Notes: a model not told the origin generated them from the letters alone. A DNA stretch of 64,000 nt from a bacterium (GCA_025782575.1 JALGYY010000009.1:163512-227511); one strand, 5' to 3'. Shown: positions 1-8,756, numbered from the stretch's first letter. Made by a program: numbers and translations.

Positions 1-1064
1 CCCATGCTCACACCGCTCAGTGCTCGGCCGAGTCCGGTGAATCCCTGATTGAGACCCTGGACCGTTCCCTGGTCGTGTTCGCCCGTGTGGCGGGAGAGAA
101 GTGCTGTCAGGGTCGGCGTGTTAAGCGCCATCCCGATGCCGATCAGGCTGAGTGCGGCCCAGAGATTCACCACAGGACCGTCGGGCAGCAGGATCAGGAG
201 GCCGACGGTCGAAAAGATCGCTCCGGCGCGGGCGAGGGTAAGCTCTCCGAAGCGAGGGACCAGGCGCCGGAGTGCCCCTCCCTGGACCAGTGCGCCGATC
301 AGAAAGAAGACGGCCAATGCGATGGCGGACTGACGGACGTCGTAGCCCCACCGATCCTCAGCCAGAAGAATCAACGTCCCCTGAAGGACCGACAAACCGA
401 TTGTACCGCTGAGCACCGAAAGCAGGAGCGGGCCGAGGTCGGGATGAGACAGCCCCTTCTTCCAGATGAGCAGCATCTCCCGCTTTCTTGCTGAGGGGGC
501 CGCTCTCTTCGGGAGCGTTTCACGGAGAAAGACCGCAGTCAGAACGAGGGCGAGCAGTTCGAGACCGGCGTTCGCCCAGCCGACTGTGGCGTAGGAGCTT
601 GCCGATGCCAGCGTTCCGCCGAGAATCGGGCCCAGAATAAAGCCGAACCCGGCGGTAGCCCCCAGGATCCCGACCCCCTTCGCCCGGTCACCGGGAGGGA
701 GGCGGTCCGCCACGATAGACATGGCAAGTGTTAGTTGAGTACCGAAAAGGCCCATGAATGCCCGGGCGGCAAGGAACCAGAGGAGTCCGGGGGCGATCGC
801 CCACCCGGCATAGCTCGCGACTGCCCCGGCAAATCCGAGAACGAGTACGGGCTTCCGGCCGATCCGGTCACTCAAGCCCCCCCAGAGGGGTTGCAGAAGC
901 ACTTTGGGCGCGGCAGTCAGGAAAAAGCAGAGCGTCACGTGAAAACCGGTGCCGCCGAGTTCCCGCACGTAGTAGGCAATCACAGGAAAAGTCGCCCCGA
1001 GCGCCACGAGCTCGAGGAACAGCACGATCGGAAGGATGGCCGGGACTTTTTTCTTCTGTTCCAT
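1..1064 (-). CDS. MFS transporter (3' end cut by the window edge)
   Basis: Reading leftwards from an ATG at 1064, 354 codons stay open to the window edge, so the C-terminus is missing. The product is a hydrophobic multi-pass protein of the major facilitator superfamily. After a short basic N-terminus (MEQKKK) comes the first membrane span, and the loop 2-3 signature appears as WGGLSDRIGRKPVLV near residue 70, typical of TetA/DHA1-type drug:H+ antiporters. The substrate cannot be told from sequence. The Shine-Dalgarno match is weak, so the exact start is less certain than the family. It is divergent from the sugar dehydrogenase gene. Reading frames on the opposite strand here are shadows. Confidence 0.85.
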   Translation of the reverse strand, partial: MEQKKKVPAILPIVLFLELVALGATFPVIAYYVRELGGTGFHVTLCFFLTAAPKVLLQPLWGGLSDRIGRKPVLVLGFAGAVASYAGWAIAPGLLWFLAARAFMGLFGTQLTLAMSIVADRLPPGDRAKGVGILGATAGFGFILGPILGGTLASASSYATVGWANAGLELLALVLTAVFLRETLPKRAAPSARKREMLLIWKKGLSHPDLGPLLLSVLSGTIGLSVLQGTLILLAEDRWGYDVRQSAIALAVFFLIGALVQGGALRRLVPRFGELTLARAGAIFSTVGLLILLPDGPVVNLWAALSLIGIGMALNTPTLTALLSRHTGEHDQGTVQGLNQGFTGLGRALSGVSM

Positions 1065-1155
1065 TGTCAGGAAAACATGGTGGGCGGGGGGAGTTTTGGC
1101 AAACGAAAAAAAGAGCTGTCCCGATTCGAAGTGATTCTCGGACCCTGTTAGCAGG

Positions 1156-1185
1156 TTGAATTTCATGGTCATAATAGGATATGAT
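1156..1185 (+). promoter_or_regulatory. Putative sigma70 promoter for the sugar dehydrogenase gene
   Basis: TTGAAT (1156-1161) and TATGAT (1180-1185) are separated by 18 bases, about 120 bases upstream of the start codon at 1305. This is a match by eye to the sigma70 consensus; no transcription start is known. Confidence 0.45.
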
Positions 1186-1304
1186 TCTGTCGTTCACGCG
1201 GCCCGTTTCCGTCCCCGGATTCCCCCATCCCGACTTGGAAGCCAGTCTCCGCACCACTGAAACTCCCGGCACGGCTGCAGCTGATCCGAGGCAGCAGGAA
1301 GATC

Positions 1305-2903
1305 ATGAAAATGCGGAATCACGGGAGCAGTAGAGTGCCGGCCACAGGAACATTTGCCGGCCTCGCGATCCTGGCTCTCCTCGCAGTCGGAGGTTCGTGG
1401 GAGACGGCTGAGGCCCAAACAGTGCCATCCGGCTTCACTACGGAATATGTAGTTCGTGGCCCTCTTACCGGTCAGCCGACCGCGTTCGCCTTTCTTCCCG
1501 ACGGCCGCATGATTTTTGTCGAGTGGAACTCGGGCGTCGTTCGACTCGGCGAAGTAAGTACCAATATTCCGGTCGAAAATGACAGTATTTTCACGGTCCC
1601 CGATGTATTGCATGACGTGGAAAGAGGACTATTGGGCGTTGCCGTGGATCCGGGATTCCCGACCGCCCCCTACATCTACTTCTACCTCACGAGCACGGAC
1701 GGCTTTCACCATGTGAGGCGTTACGAGGCCTCCGGGGATCTGATCGATTCAAGCAGCACCAACCTTGTTCTTTCCGCTCCATATGACATTCTCCTCATCC
1801 CCGATCTGAACGGATCCCATAATGGCGGCACATTGCGGTTCGGTCCGGACGGCATGCTCTATGCGAGCAACGGCGATGATGTTGACAAGTGTAGCTCCGC
1901 CGATATCTCATCTCTGAACGGTAAGATTCTCCGTCTCGATTTATCAGCCCTCCCCGATTCAGGCGGGGGCCCGGTTCCGCCCCATTCTCTGATCGCTCCC
2001 GGTGATAATCCCTTTGTAGGCCTGGGACCGAACGCACAACTGGTATGGGCCTACGGAATGCGAAACCCGTTCCGGTTCTGCATCGATCCACTCACCGGTG
2101 ATCTGGCGATCGGTGATGTCGGGCTGAACACGTGGGAGGAAGTCAACTTCCAGGAGTATATGACCGCCCCCGGGGAGAACTTCGGCTGGCCGTGGTTCGA
2201 AGCGAGCGACCCGCATATCACATGCGACAGTGGTGGAACAAACACACTCCCCGCCTATGCCTATCCTCATATCGAACCGTTCCCGGCCAATATAACGGGG
2301 GGGCCGATCTATCGATCCTTGCCTGGATCGAACCGGACGTTTTCACCCGGCTACGATGGAGACATCTTCTTCATGGATCCGAACTTCGGCTGGATCAGAA
2401 GGCTGAAAAGGACGGGGAACAGCTGGGCAATTGCCGATCCGGTTCCCGGCCAGCCCGACTCTCTTAATTGGGCCACTGATATGGGGTACTTTACTGACAT
2501 CCAGCTCGGGCCCGACGGCGCGATCTACTTCATCAATTTCCTCACCGGGAATCTGAGTCGCGGGATCCACCGGATCGTGAGCGATTATGCAACCGGGGTC
2601 GGGAACGTCGCCGATACCCGCATCGTCTATCCGAGTGTCGCCATCCCCAACCCGGCCCAGGTGGGCGAGGGGACGACAATCCGATATTCGCTGCCAGGGG
2701 GAACGGACGTTTCGATTCAGGTTTTCGACATCACGGGCCGGCTCGTTCGCACGCTCACCCCCGGCCGGGAGAGGGAGAGCGGGGCCGTTTTCTGGGATGG
2801 AAGGACCGACAGGGGAGTCCCTGCTGGGTCCGGGGTCTTCTTCTACCGCCTGGATCCGTCTTCAGGCCCGGCCACCCATGGCCGAATCACCCTCCTACGG
2901 TAG
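1305..2903 (+). CDS. Secreted PQQ-type glucose/sorbosone dehydrogenase-like protein with FlgD-like C-terminal domain
   Basis: 532 aa. An N-terminal signal peptide (hydrophobic stretch around residues 13-30, cleavage likely after AEA) is followed by a six-bladed propeller of the GSDH family (soluble aldose sugar/L-sorbosone dehydrogenase fold, about residues 45-430). Family-like segments include LLGVAVDPGFP, HNGGTLRFGPDGMLY and YGMRNPFRFC. Such enzymes oxidise sugars in the periplasm with PQQ, but the substrate here is unknown. Residues 445-530 form a FlgD-like Ig module (NPAQVGEG, then VFDITGRLVRTL, then GVFFYRL), a C-terminal domain common on exported proteins of FCB-group bacteria. AGGAAG precedes the ATG by four bases. 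It stands alone between two promoter-like regions. Confidence 0.85.
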   Translation: MKMRNHGSSRVPATGTFAGLAILALLAVGGSWETAEAQTVPSGFTTEYVVRGPLTGQPTAFAFLPDGRMIFVEWNSGVVRLGEVSTNIPVENDSIFTVPDVLHDVERGLLGVAVDPGFPTAPYIYFYLTSTDGFHHVRRYEASGDLIDSSSTNLVLSAPYDILLIPDLNGSHNGGTLRFGPDGMLYASNGDDVDKCSSADISSLNGKILRLDLSALPDSGGGPVPPHSLIAPGDNPFVGLGPNAQLVWAYGMRNPFRFCIDPLTGDLAIGDVGLNTWEEVNFQEYMTAPGENFGWPWFEASDPHITCDSGGTNTLPAYAYPHIEPFPANITGGPIYRSLPGSNRTFSPGYDGDIFFMDPNFGWIRRLKRTGNSWAIADPVPGQPDSLNWATDMGYFTDIQLGPDGAIYFINFLTGNLSRGIHRIVSDYATGVGNVADTRIVYPSVAIPNPAQVGEGTTIRYSLPGGTDVSIQVFDITGRLVRTLTPGRERESGAVFWDGRTDRGVPAGSGVFFYRLDPSSGPATHGRITLLR

Positions 2904-2914
2904 CCTGGTCGGAA

Positions 2915-2943
2915 TTGCGCAGGCTCCTCCGCCGCTATATACT
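2915..2943 (+). promoter_or_regulatory. Putative promoter for the bacilliredoxin gene pair
   Basis: TTGCGC (2915-2920), a 17-base spacer and TATACT (2938-2943). It would give a leader of about 140 bases before the GTG at 3089. That leader holds a short inverted repeat, TTCTC/GAGAA, at 2957-2971. Consensus match only. Confidence 0.4.
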
Positions 2944-3088
2944 TTCTAGAGACAGTTCTCGATAAGAGAATTCGATGGGTTCCCGAGCTATCATTCGCCG
3001 CATTCCCGGCCCCGCTCGCCCCAGGGAAAGTCAAAAACGAAGATTCGTTCGATACAGGCCCCCCTGAGCGGCCATAGGAGGATATTCC

Positions 3089-3523
3089 GTGCCTTATGAT
3101 CCAGGGCTCGTCGAGCCGATGCGCAAAGAACTTACCGAGATCGGCGTTCAGGAACTTCAGACTTCCGGTGACGTCGAGGCCTTCATGGAAGGGAATTCCG
3201 GCACGTCACTCGTGATCGTCAACTCTGTCTGCGGTTGCGCTGCGGGCATGGCACGACCGGGAATCAAGCTCGCTCTGCAGCATGAGAACAGACCGGACCA
3301 CGTCGCCACGGTGTTTGCCGGCCAGGATCTCGAGGCTGTAGCAAAGGCACGCACCTATTTCACTAACGTGCCTCCGAGCAGCCCTTCGTTTGCCCTCTTC
3401 AAGAACGGCGAACTGGTCCATTTCGTTCCTCGCCATCAGATAGAGGGCAAGGACGCCAAGACCGTCGCCTTGAATCTCATGAACTCGTTCGACGAGTATT
3501 GTGCCACCGGTAAAACAGCCTGA
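3089..3523 (+). CDS. Bacilliredoxin (BrxA/BrxB, YphP family)
   Basis: 144 aa, the usual family length. The thioredoxin-fold protein carries the diagnostic CGC redox motif at residues 48-50 within VNSVCGCAAG, and the family region around DHVATVFAGQD and PPSSPSFALF is also present. In Firmicutes these proteins remove bacillithiol from mixed disulfides. Whether this organism makes bacillithiol is not shown here, so the thiol partner is open. Start is GTG, preceded by AGGAGG at a normal distance. The next gene begins 11 bases after its stop, so the two are probably co-transcribed. Confidence 0.9.
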   Translation: MPYDPGLVEPMRKELTEIGVQELQTSGDVEAFMEGNSGTSLVIVNSVCGCAAGMARPGIKLALQHENRPDHVATVFAGQDLEAVAKARTYFTNVPPSSPSFALFKNGELVHFVPRHQIEGKDAKTVALNLMNSFDEYCATGKTA

Positions 3524-3534
3524 GGCGACTACCA

Positions 3535-3858
3535 ATGGAACGTACATTTCACCACAACAAGCACGAACTCCACGGAATAACTGTTGTCGTCGATGTTCGT
3601 GGCGGCGCACTCTACATCGGACGCTGCCACGACTGGACTGAGGAGAAAATTACCCTCCACGATGTGGCGATTCATGAAGAGGGAAAAGAGGGCGACAGCA
3701 GTGCCGAATTCGTCCGGAGGGCGGCCCGCTTCGGCCACTGGGCGAAACATGGCACGATTGCCATCTCCGCAGACCAGGTTCTTGATGTTCGTCGGCTCGG
3801 CGATGTCGATGGAGCCGGATCGTCCGGGGACTCTTCGACCAAAACGGATACCGGATAG
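3535..3858 (+). CDS. Small conserved-looking protein of unknown function
   Basis: 107 aa, soluble, no signal peptide or membrane span. The first 85 residues look like a compact beta-rich domain: an N-terminal His-rich stretch (FHHNKHELHG), then TVVVDVRGGALYIGRC, then a central acidic segment and FGHWAKHGTIAI. The last 20 residues are low-complexity Gly/Ser/Asp/Thr. I do not recognise the family with certainty. It sits 11 bases downstream of bacilliredoxin, so a link to thiol or metal homeostasis is possible but only by position. An ORF overlapping it in another frame (3584-3865) was judged to be a shadow. Confidence 0.7.
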   Translation: MERTFHHNKHELHGITVVVDVRGGALYIGRCHDWTEEKITLHDVAIHEEGKEGDSSAEFVRRAARFGHWAKHGTIAISADQVLDVRRLGDVDGAGSSGDSSTKTDTG

Positions 3859-3971
3859 TACTTAACCCGTTGGTTTGATACGATTTAAAGTAGATCCTCC
3901 CGCTCCGCCTCTATTCTCATTAGTTTCTTGACAATCAACTCAACTACTACGAAATTGTAGTGGAAATGTGA

Positions 3972-4020
3972 GGCCCCACTCTTGTCTCGCAAGGCTTGAG
4001 CGGGGGCTTCTTGTTGTGTT
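3972..4020 (+). terminator. Putative rho-independent terminator after the bacilliredoxin pair
   Basis: GCCCC-A-CTC (3973-3981) can pair with GAG-CG-GGGGC (3998-4007) around a 16-base loop, and the run that follows is T-rich (TTCTTGTTGTGTTGT). A TTGACA at 3928-3933 lies just upstream, so the hairpin could alternatively be an attenuator in the porin leader. Confidence 0.5.
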
Positions 4021-4039
4021 GTACGAAATCCCTCTGTTT

Positions 4040-4078
4040 CGAATTCGGTTCGGAGGTGATGACTAGACCCGAATTACG
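4040..4078 (+). promoter_or_regulatory. Leader hairpin upstream of the porin gene
   Basis: CGAATTCGG (4040-4048) pairs with CCGAATTACG (4069-4078) with one bulged A. The loop holds GGAGG followed after two bases by an ATG (4059) that opens an 18-codon frame ending across the porin start codon. Leader-peptide or mRNA-structure control is possible; there is no direct evidence. Confidence 0.3.
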
Positions 4079-4108
4079 AACTGACCCTTTAGGAGGGGGA
4101 GGAAAAAC

Positions 4109-5671
4109 ATGCTAAAGCGGATCGTCTTGTTGTTGTTGGGTGTGCTCATGGCCTACGTACCTCAGGCTGCGCTTGCCGGTGACACGGAGCAGAAACCGTT
4201 TCTGGATCTATCCGGGTTCTATGCTTTCGACGCATACAGCCAGAACAACTTCTTCCTCGGAAGGAGCGGGCAGGCGGTTGAGGATGCCGAAGCGGTCGGT
4301 CAGACACCGACGGTCGGCGGCGTATCCGACAAGGACAACTATGCGGTTCAACTATTCCGGATCCACATGGAATTCGGATATGAAAACGTGCATGCAGTGG
4401 TTCGGGGAGATCTGGCGCAGAGCATCTGGGGAATCGATAACTCCCAGCGCGACACCGATCGGCCCGGCTTTTCCAACATCTTCAACAACAAGGACACCGG
4501 ATTCGAAACGCACTGGGACTGGGCCTATATCGACGCCACCCATCCCGAATACGGCCTGAACGCCAAACTCGGCCGCCAGAAAGTCGCCCTCGGGAATCTT
4601 CTGATTCTCGACCAGGACGGCGACGCGATCATCGTATCCAAGAAGTTCGATGACAGCGGCAGCCTGATTCTCGGTTGGTCCAAGATGTCCGAAGGGGTCG
4701 ACGGCCTCTCCGACGAGGATGCCGAGTTTGCCGGGAGCGATGTTCGTGATGCCACGCTCTATCTGGCCCAGTACAAGGCGATGGTCCGCGGTTGGCTCAT
4801 CAACCCGTTTCTCGCCTACTACAATGACAATGGCGACGGCGATATGACCTCCTATATCCCGAACGGCTTCCAGTACATGAAGGCCCGTTTCACTCCGAAT
4901 ATCTCCTCGGCCACCGCATTCGGTCTGAACGTCAAAGGCAAAAAAGGTCTGGTTGCAGTGAAAGGCGAGATTGACTTCCTGACCGGAACGGATGACATCA
5001 GCAATACGAGTTCCGGGCCCGCCCAGGTTCTCGACGTGAACGACGGTGACCTTTCCGGGTTCAATCTTTACGTCGACGCCAAAGTGGATGCCGGTCCGAA
5101 TAACTTCAAGGTCGGTGGCGTGATCGGTATCGGTTCCGGTGACGACGACCCGATGGACGGCGACGGCAATATCAACAAAATCCGCACCAACGGTTTCTTC
5201 TATGTGAACGAGATCTGGGAAGACTCCGTCATGCCCGATGAACTGGGCATCACTCCACAGGGTCTCGGCTCACCGGCTTCGCGAGGTTACCGGGAGTTCG
5301 AGAACACGACGCTCGTGCAGTTGAATGCTTCAGTAGATGTCCATCCCAAGGTCAACGCATTCATTTCAGGTACCTGGATGAAAGCGACCGAAGAGATCTA
5401 CGCATGGGCGTCGGCAACGGACGCTGACGGCAATGTCACGGCCGCTTCACTGGCCGGCGTAGACAGCGCGGACGATCTCGGTTTCGAGGTTGACGGCAAG
5501 GTGACCTGGAAGATGTCGAAGGGCCTCTTGTGGATCTTCCGTGGCGGCGCGTTCTTCCCGGGTGACGCGGCAGGCTATCTTGTCAACGGTACCGCGGACT
5601 ATGACGACACGGCATGGGAAGCTCGGACCACTGTCAAGTTCGGCTTCGACGGTGTCAGGATCGGTGGTTAG
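4109..5671 (+). CDS. Outer-membrane porin-like beta-barrel of the nap locus
   Basis: 520 aa with a clear signal peptide (MLKRIVLLLLGVLMAYVPQA, cut after ALA). The mature part is rich in alternating Gly/aromatic beta strands and acidic loops, with an FDAYSQNNFFLG start and repeated strands typical of porins of the alginate-export/OprB-like type. The final residues (VKFGFDGVRIGG) resemble a closing strand. It is the first gene of the nitrate reductase cluster and has a very strong ribosome-binding site (AGGAGGGGGAGG). It may let nitrate or another anion through the outer membrane, an inference from position only. It is separated from the tetraheme cytochrome gene by 40 bases, so co-transcription is likely. 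Confidence 0.75.
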   Translation: MLKRIVLLLLGVLMAYVPQAALAGDTEQKPFLDLSGFYAFDAYSQNNFFLGRSGQAVEDAEAVGQTPTVGGVSDKDNYAVQLFRIHMEFGYENVHAVVRGDLAQSIWGIDNSQRDTDRPGFSNIFNNKDTGFETHWDWAYIDATHPEYGLNAKLGRQKVALGNLLILDQDGDAIIVSKKFDDSGSLILGWSKMSEGVDGLSDEDAEFAGSDVRDATLYLAQYKAMVRGWLINPFLAYYNDNGDGDMTSYIPNGFQYMKARFTPNISSATAFGLNVKGKKGLVAVKGEIDFLTGTDDISNTSSGPAQVLDVNDGDLSGFNLYVDAKVDAGPNNFKVGGVIGIGSGDDDPMDGDGNINKIRTNGFFYVNEIWEDSVMPDELGITPQGLGSPASRGYREFENTTLVQLNASVDVHPKVNAFISGTWMKATEEIYAWASATDADGNVTAASLAGVDSADDLGFEVDGKVTWKMSKGLLWIFRGGAFFPGDAAGYLVNGTADYDDTAWEARTTVKFGFDGVRIGG

Positions 5672-5711
5672 CCCCTCGATCGGGAACCCCAACAGGGGGG
5701 AGGAATTCAAA

Positions 5712-6134
5712 ATGGTCCGCAGAATAACCTTCGGCGCCGCAGCGGTTGTCGGCCTCATCGGCCTGCATGTGCTGTTTCTGGCGCCACTGCTCGGGGTAGG
5801 TGATTTGCTTTTTGCCGCCGGCGGCGAAGAAATCACACACCCTGAACTGGATGCGGAAGAATTAGGAACGGAGTGCCAAGTCTGTCACGCGGAGCATACG
5901 CCCGATGTGGTTGATGATTGGTACGCAGGTCCCCACGGCAAGTTCATAGTGAAGTGCTTCGTGTGTCATGGTTCCCTCGAAGGTAACTTTGAAGCGGTGC
6001 CGACAACGGACCGGTGTATTAGCTGCCATTCCGTGCAGTCGCACTCGATGGATACGGAGTTCATGCAGGGGAAGAACTGCTTTACCTGTCATCCGAATCA
6101 TCTTTTGAAGCCGCATCTCGCCGTAGTGGAATAG
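5712..6134 (+). CDS. napM: Tetraheme c-type cytochrome, NapM-like
   Basis: 140 aa with four CxxCH haem sites (CQVCH, CFVCH, CISCH, CFTCH) after one N-terminal hydrophobic segment (about residues 8-35) that is either a signal peptide or a membrane anchor. A tetraheme cytochrome directly before napA matches the napM position in the Desulfovibrio-type napCMADGH cluster, where it passes electrons to NapA. No napB and no NapC/NrfH-type gene is seen here, so this protein may be the only direct electron donor encoded at the locus. ATG at 5712 was chosen because GGGGGAGGAATT lies just upstream; the longer in-frame version would run back into the porin gene. Confidence 0.8.
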   Translation: MVRRITFGAAAVVGLIGLHVLFLAPLLGVGDLLFAAGGEEITHPELDAEELGTECQVCHAEHTPDVVDDWYAGPHGKFIVKCFVCHGSLEGNFEAVPTTDRCISCHSVQSHSMDTEFMQGKNCFTCHPNHLLKPHLAVVE

Positions 6135-6144
6135 GGAGATCGCC

Positions 6145-8394
6145 ATGAGTTTGACGAGAAGGGAATTCTTGATACGCACCGCGGCTGCTTCTGCTGTCGC
6201 TGCGTTGGGCGATCCGACGAAGGTGCTTGCGCAGAAATCGGACGGAATCGTCTGGACCAAGGGCGTCTGCCGCTACTGCGGCACCGGCTGTGGTCTCTAT
6301 AAGGGAGTCAAAGACGGCAAACTTGTCGCCGTGCAGGGGGACAAAGAGAATCACAACGCCGGTTTCCTTTGTCTGAAGGGCTTTCTGCTGCCCCAGATAC
6401 TTTACGATTCAGAAAGACTCACCCATCCGCTCATTCGAAAGAACGGGGAGTTCGTCAGGGCGAGCTGGGATGAGGCGATGGATCTCATCGCGAGCAAGTT
6501 CACGGAATCGGTTAAAGCGAACGGTCCTGATTCAGTCGCTTTTTACGGATCGGGGCAGGCATATACGGAGGAGTCCTACGCAGCGAACAAGCTCTTCCGG
6601 GCCGGATTCAAAACGAACAATATCGAGGGTAACCCCCGTTTGTGCATGGCATCCGCTGTCGGAGGCTATGTAACCACATTCGGCAAAGACGAGCCGATGG
6701 GATGTTACGAGGATATTGATCACGCCGATGTCTTTTTCCTGATCGGTTCCAACACGGCTGAGTCCCATCCGATCATCTTCCGGAGGATCGCGCAAAGGAA
6801 AGAGCGTGACCCGGATGTGAAAGTGATCGTTGTCGATCCGCGGCGTACGCCAACGGCGCGCATTGCGGATCTTCACATGCAGTTCAAGCCGGGAACCGAC
6901 CTCGCCATTCTAAATGCGATGGCTCACGTTATCGTGAAAGAGGGGATGGCGGACGAAGGCTTTGTGAAAGATCATCTCACTTTCGGTGCGGTCAAGACTG
7001 TCGACAAAACCTGGCAGGACTATCTGGCATTTCTGGAAGACTTCACGCCCGAGAAGGCGTCGGAGATTTCAGGGACCCCTGCCGATCAGATTGTCGAAGC
7101 GGCCCGCCTGTTCGGCGCTCTAGGCCGGAAGAGCCTTTCTTTCTGGACAATGGGGCTGAACCAGCGGACCCGCGGAGTCTGGGCGAACAACCTCGTACAT
7201 AACCTGCACCTGGTGACAGGTAAGATCGGTGTGCCCGGTTCGTCATCATTTTCGCTCACCGGCCAGCCGAATGCGTGCGGCGGCGTGCGTGATCAGGGTG
7301 GCCTGGCTCATCTGCTCCCCTATGGACGTCTCTCCGGGAAGCCCGAGCATCGGGCTCAGATGGAGAAACTCTGGGGTCTCAGCCCGGGTACGCTCCCGGA
7401 CCGGCCGGGGAAGCACGCAATCGATATGTTCCGGGCTGTCGAGAGTGGTGACATCAAGTGTATCTATATTATGTGCACTAATCCGGGTCAGACACTTCCG
7501 AATTCCAACCGGTACCGTCCGGCCATTGAAAGTTCGAATACATTTGTTGTGGTGAGCGACATTTACCCGACAAGAACAACCGAACTGGCCGACGTCATTC
7601 TGCCCGCAGCGGCATGGTCGGAAAAAGAAGGGGTCTTCGGGTGCAGTGAGCGCCGTTACCAGCTCGATGCCAAAGTGGTCGAGCCGGCCGGCGAGGCTCG
7701 CCCCGACTTCAACATCCTGGTCGATTTTGCCAGACGGACCGGTCACGGAGATCTGCTGCCGTTCGAAACACCGGCCGAGGCGTGGGACGAGATTCGTGAG
7801 ATCGCCAAGGATACGCCCTACCGGTTCTACGGCATCACTCGCGAACGGCTCCACAAGGAGCCCGGAATTCTCTGGCCCTGCCCGACGGAAGATCATCCGG
7901 GGACGAAGCGCCGCTACGTGAAGGGTGAAGACCCTGTCGTTCCGGCCGACTGGGACAAGAGGATCTGCTTCTACGGCAGGCCGGACAAACGTGCCGTAGT
8001 CTGGCTCCGTCCACAGAAGGATCCGGAGGAGATTCCGGATGCCGAGTACCCGTTCTACTTCACCACCGGTGGTGTGATCGAGCATTGGCACACAGGCACG
8101 ATGACCATGAAGTGTAAAGAACTGAAACATGCCAAGGCGCACGCTGAGCTCGAGATTCATCCTGACGACGCCAAGAAGATCGGCGTCAGGCATGGTGATA
8201 AGGTCAAGGTTGAGTCACGCCGCGGGCACGTTACTTTCCCCGCCAATGTGACCGACACTTCGCCTCCGGGTATGGTGTTCGTCCACATGCACGATCCGGA
8301 CCTCATGGTCAACAAGATCACGATCGACGCATTCGATCCGGGATCGAAGCAGCCTGAGTTCAAGATCTGCGCGGTGAAGATGGAGAAGGTTTGA
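6145..8394 (+). CDS. napA: Periplasmic nitrate reductase catalytic subunit
   Basis: 749 aa, close to the short monomeric NapA of Desulfovibrio and shorter than the about 830-aa enterobacterial form. Order: twin-arginine signal (LTRREFL, residues 3-9, followed by an Ala-rich segment), a [4Fe-4S] site with Cys42, Cys45, Cys49 and Cys76, and the molybdenum-ligand Cys167 in NPRLCMASA. The nearby EPMGCYEDIDHADVF and AESHPIIFRRI segments are NapA-specific rather than formate dehydrogenase-like. The bis-MGD domains follow to the end. The enzyme reduces nitrate to nitrite in the periplasm. It begins 10 bases after napM and overlaps napD by ATGA, so folding and chaperone supply are coupled. A 315-aa antisense frame (7246-8193) is a shadow. 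Confidence 0.95.
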   Translation: MSLTRREFLIRTAAASAVAALGDPTKVLAQKSDGIVWTKGVCRYCGTGCGLYKGVKDGKLVAVQGDKENHNAGFLCLKGFLLPQILYDSERLTHPLIRKNGEFVRASWDEAMDLIASKFTESVKANGPDSVAFYGSGQAYTEESYAANKLFRAGFKTNNIEGNPRLCMASAVGGYVTTFGKDEPMGCYEDIDHADVFFLIGSNTAESHPIIFRRIAQRKERDPDVKVIVVDPRRTPTARIADLHMQFKPGTDLAILNAMAHVIVKEGMADEGFVKDHLTFGAVKTVDKTWQDYLAFLEDFTPEKASEISGTPADQIVEAARLFGALGRKSLSFWTMGLNQRTRGVWANNLVHNLHLVTGKIGVPGSSSFSLTGQPNACGGVRDQGGLAHLLPYGRLSGKPEHRAQMEKLWGLSPGTLPDRPGKHAIDMFRAVESGDIKCIYIMCTNPGQTLPNSNRYRPAIESSNTFVVVSDIYPTRTTELADVILPAAAWSEKEGVFGCSERRYQLDAKVVEPAGEARPDFNILVDFARRTGHGDLLPFETPAEAWDEIREIAKDTPYRFYGITRERLHKEPGILWPCPTEDHPGTKRRYVKGEDPVVPADWDKRICFYGRPDKRAVVWLRPQKDPEEIPDAEYPFYFTTGGVIEHWHTGTMTMKCKELKHAKAHAELEIHPDDAKKIGVRHGDKVKVESRRGHVTFPANVTDTSPPGMVFVHMHDPDLMVNKITIDAFDPGSKQPEFKICAVKMEKV

Positions 8395-8693
8395 TGGCCG
8401 GAAACGGAAATTTTCATAAACATGGGTCCGACCGTTTCTCGGGCGAAGGAATGCCGCTGATCGTCGGGGCTGTCGTCGAGACCGTAGCCGACAAAGCGGA
8501 TGACGTCGCCGAGCGACTCGTGCGAATCGATGGGCTGGAAGTGGTCGGCCGTAAAGCGGGCCGCCGCATCGCTGTTGTCTGGGACACACCGGACGGCAAC
8601 CAGATTGCGAAGCAAATCGAGGAGCTGGTTCGATCCGACGAAGAGATCATCGGGGTCTTCCCGACGTTTGCCGGTCACAACGAAGAGGACTGA
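8391..8693 (+). CDS. napD: NapD chaperone for NapA
   Basis: 100 aa. Small ferredoxin-like-fold protein that binds the NapA Tat signal and controls export until the molybdenum cofactor is inserted. The family core (IVGAVVETVADKADDVAERL, with IDGLEVV and the IAVVWDT strand) lies at about residues 22-70. An extra polar N-terminus of about 20 residues precedes it. Start ATG overlaps the napA stop (ATGA). A strong hairpin follows immediately, before napG. Confidence 0.85.
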   Translation: MMAGNGNFHKHGSDRFSGEGMPLIVGAVVETVADKADDVAERLVRIDGLEVVGRKAGRRIAVVWDTPDGNQIAKQIEELVRSDEEIIGVFPTFAGHNEED

Positions 8694-8707
8694 TCGACAC
8701 ATTCCCC

Positions 8708-8756
8708 ACCCGGGTGGGCCCCCGAATTCGTTCGGCGGGCCCACCGGGTTGTTGAT
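8708..8756 (+). terminator. Strong hairpin between napD and napG
   Basis: The arm at 8708-8726 (key block GGGTGGGCCCCCGAA) pairs with the arm at 8731-8750 (TTCGGCGGGCCCACC) across a TTCG loop, giving about 17 base pairs with small bulges, followed by TTGTTG. It looks like an intrinsic terminator or an mRNA-stabilising element inside the nap cluster, implying lower or separate expression of napGH. Confidence 0.6.

Noticed and set aside
735-1159. Two plus-strand ORFs (138 and 133 aa)
   Set aside because: They lie antisense to the MFS transporter frame, which has clear membrane spans and a family motif; the ORFs are Arg/Glu/Pro-rich shadows.
3928-3938. FNR/NnrR-like box TTGACAATCAA before the porin
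   Set aside because: Half-sites TTGA and TCAA are three bases apart instead of the six needed for the FNR family.
7246-8193. 315-aa minus-strand ORF
   Set aside because: Antisense to napA, with the composition of a complementary-strand shadow and no recognisable domain.
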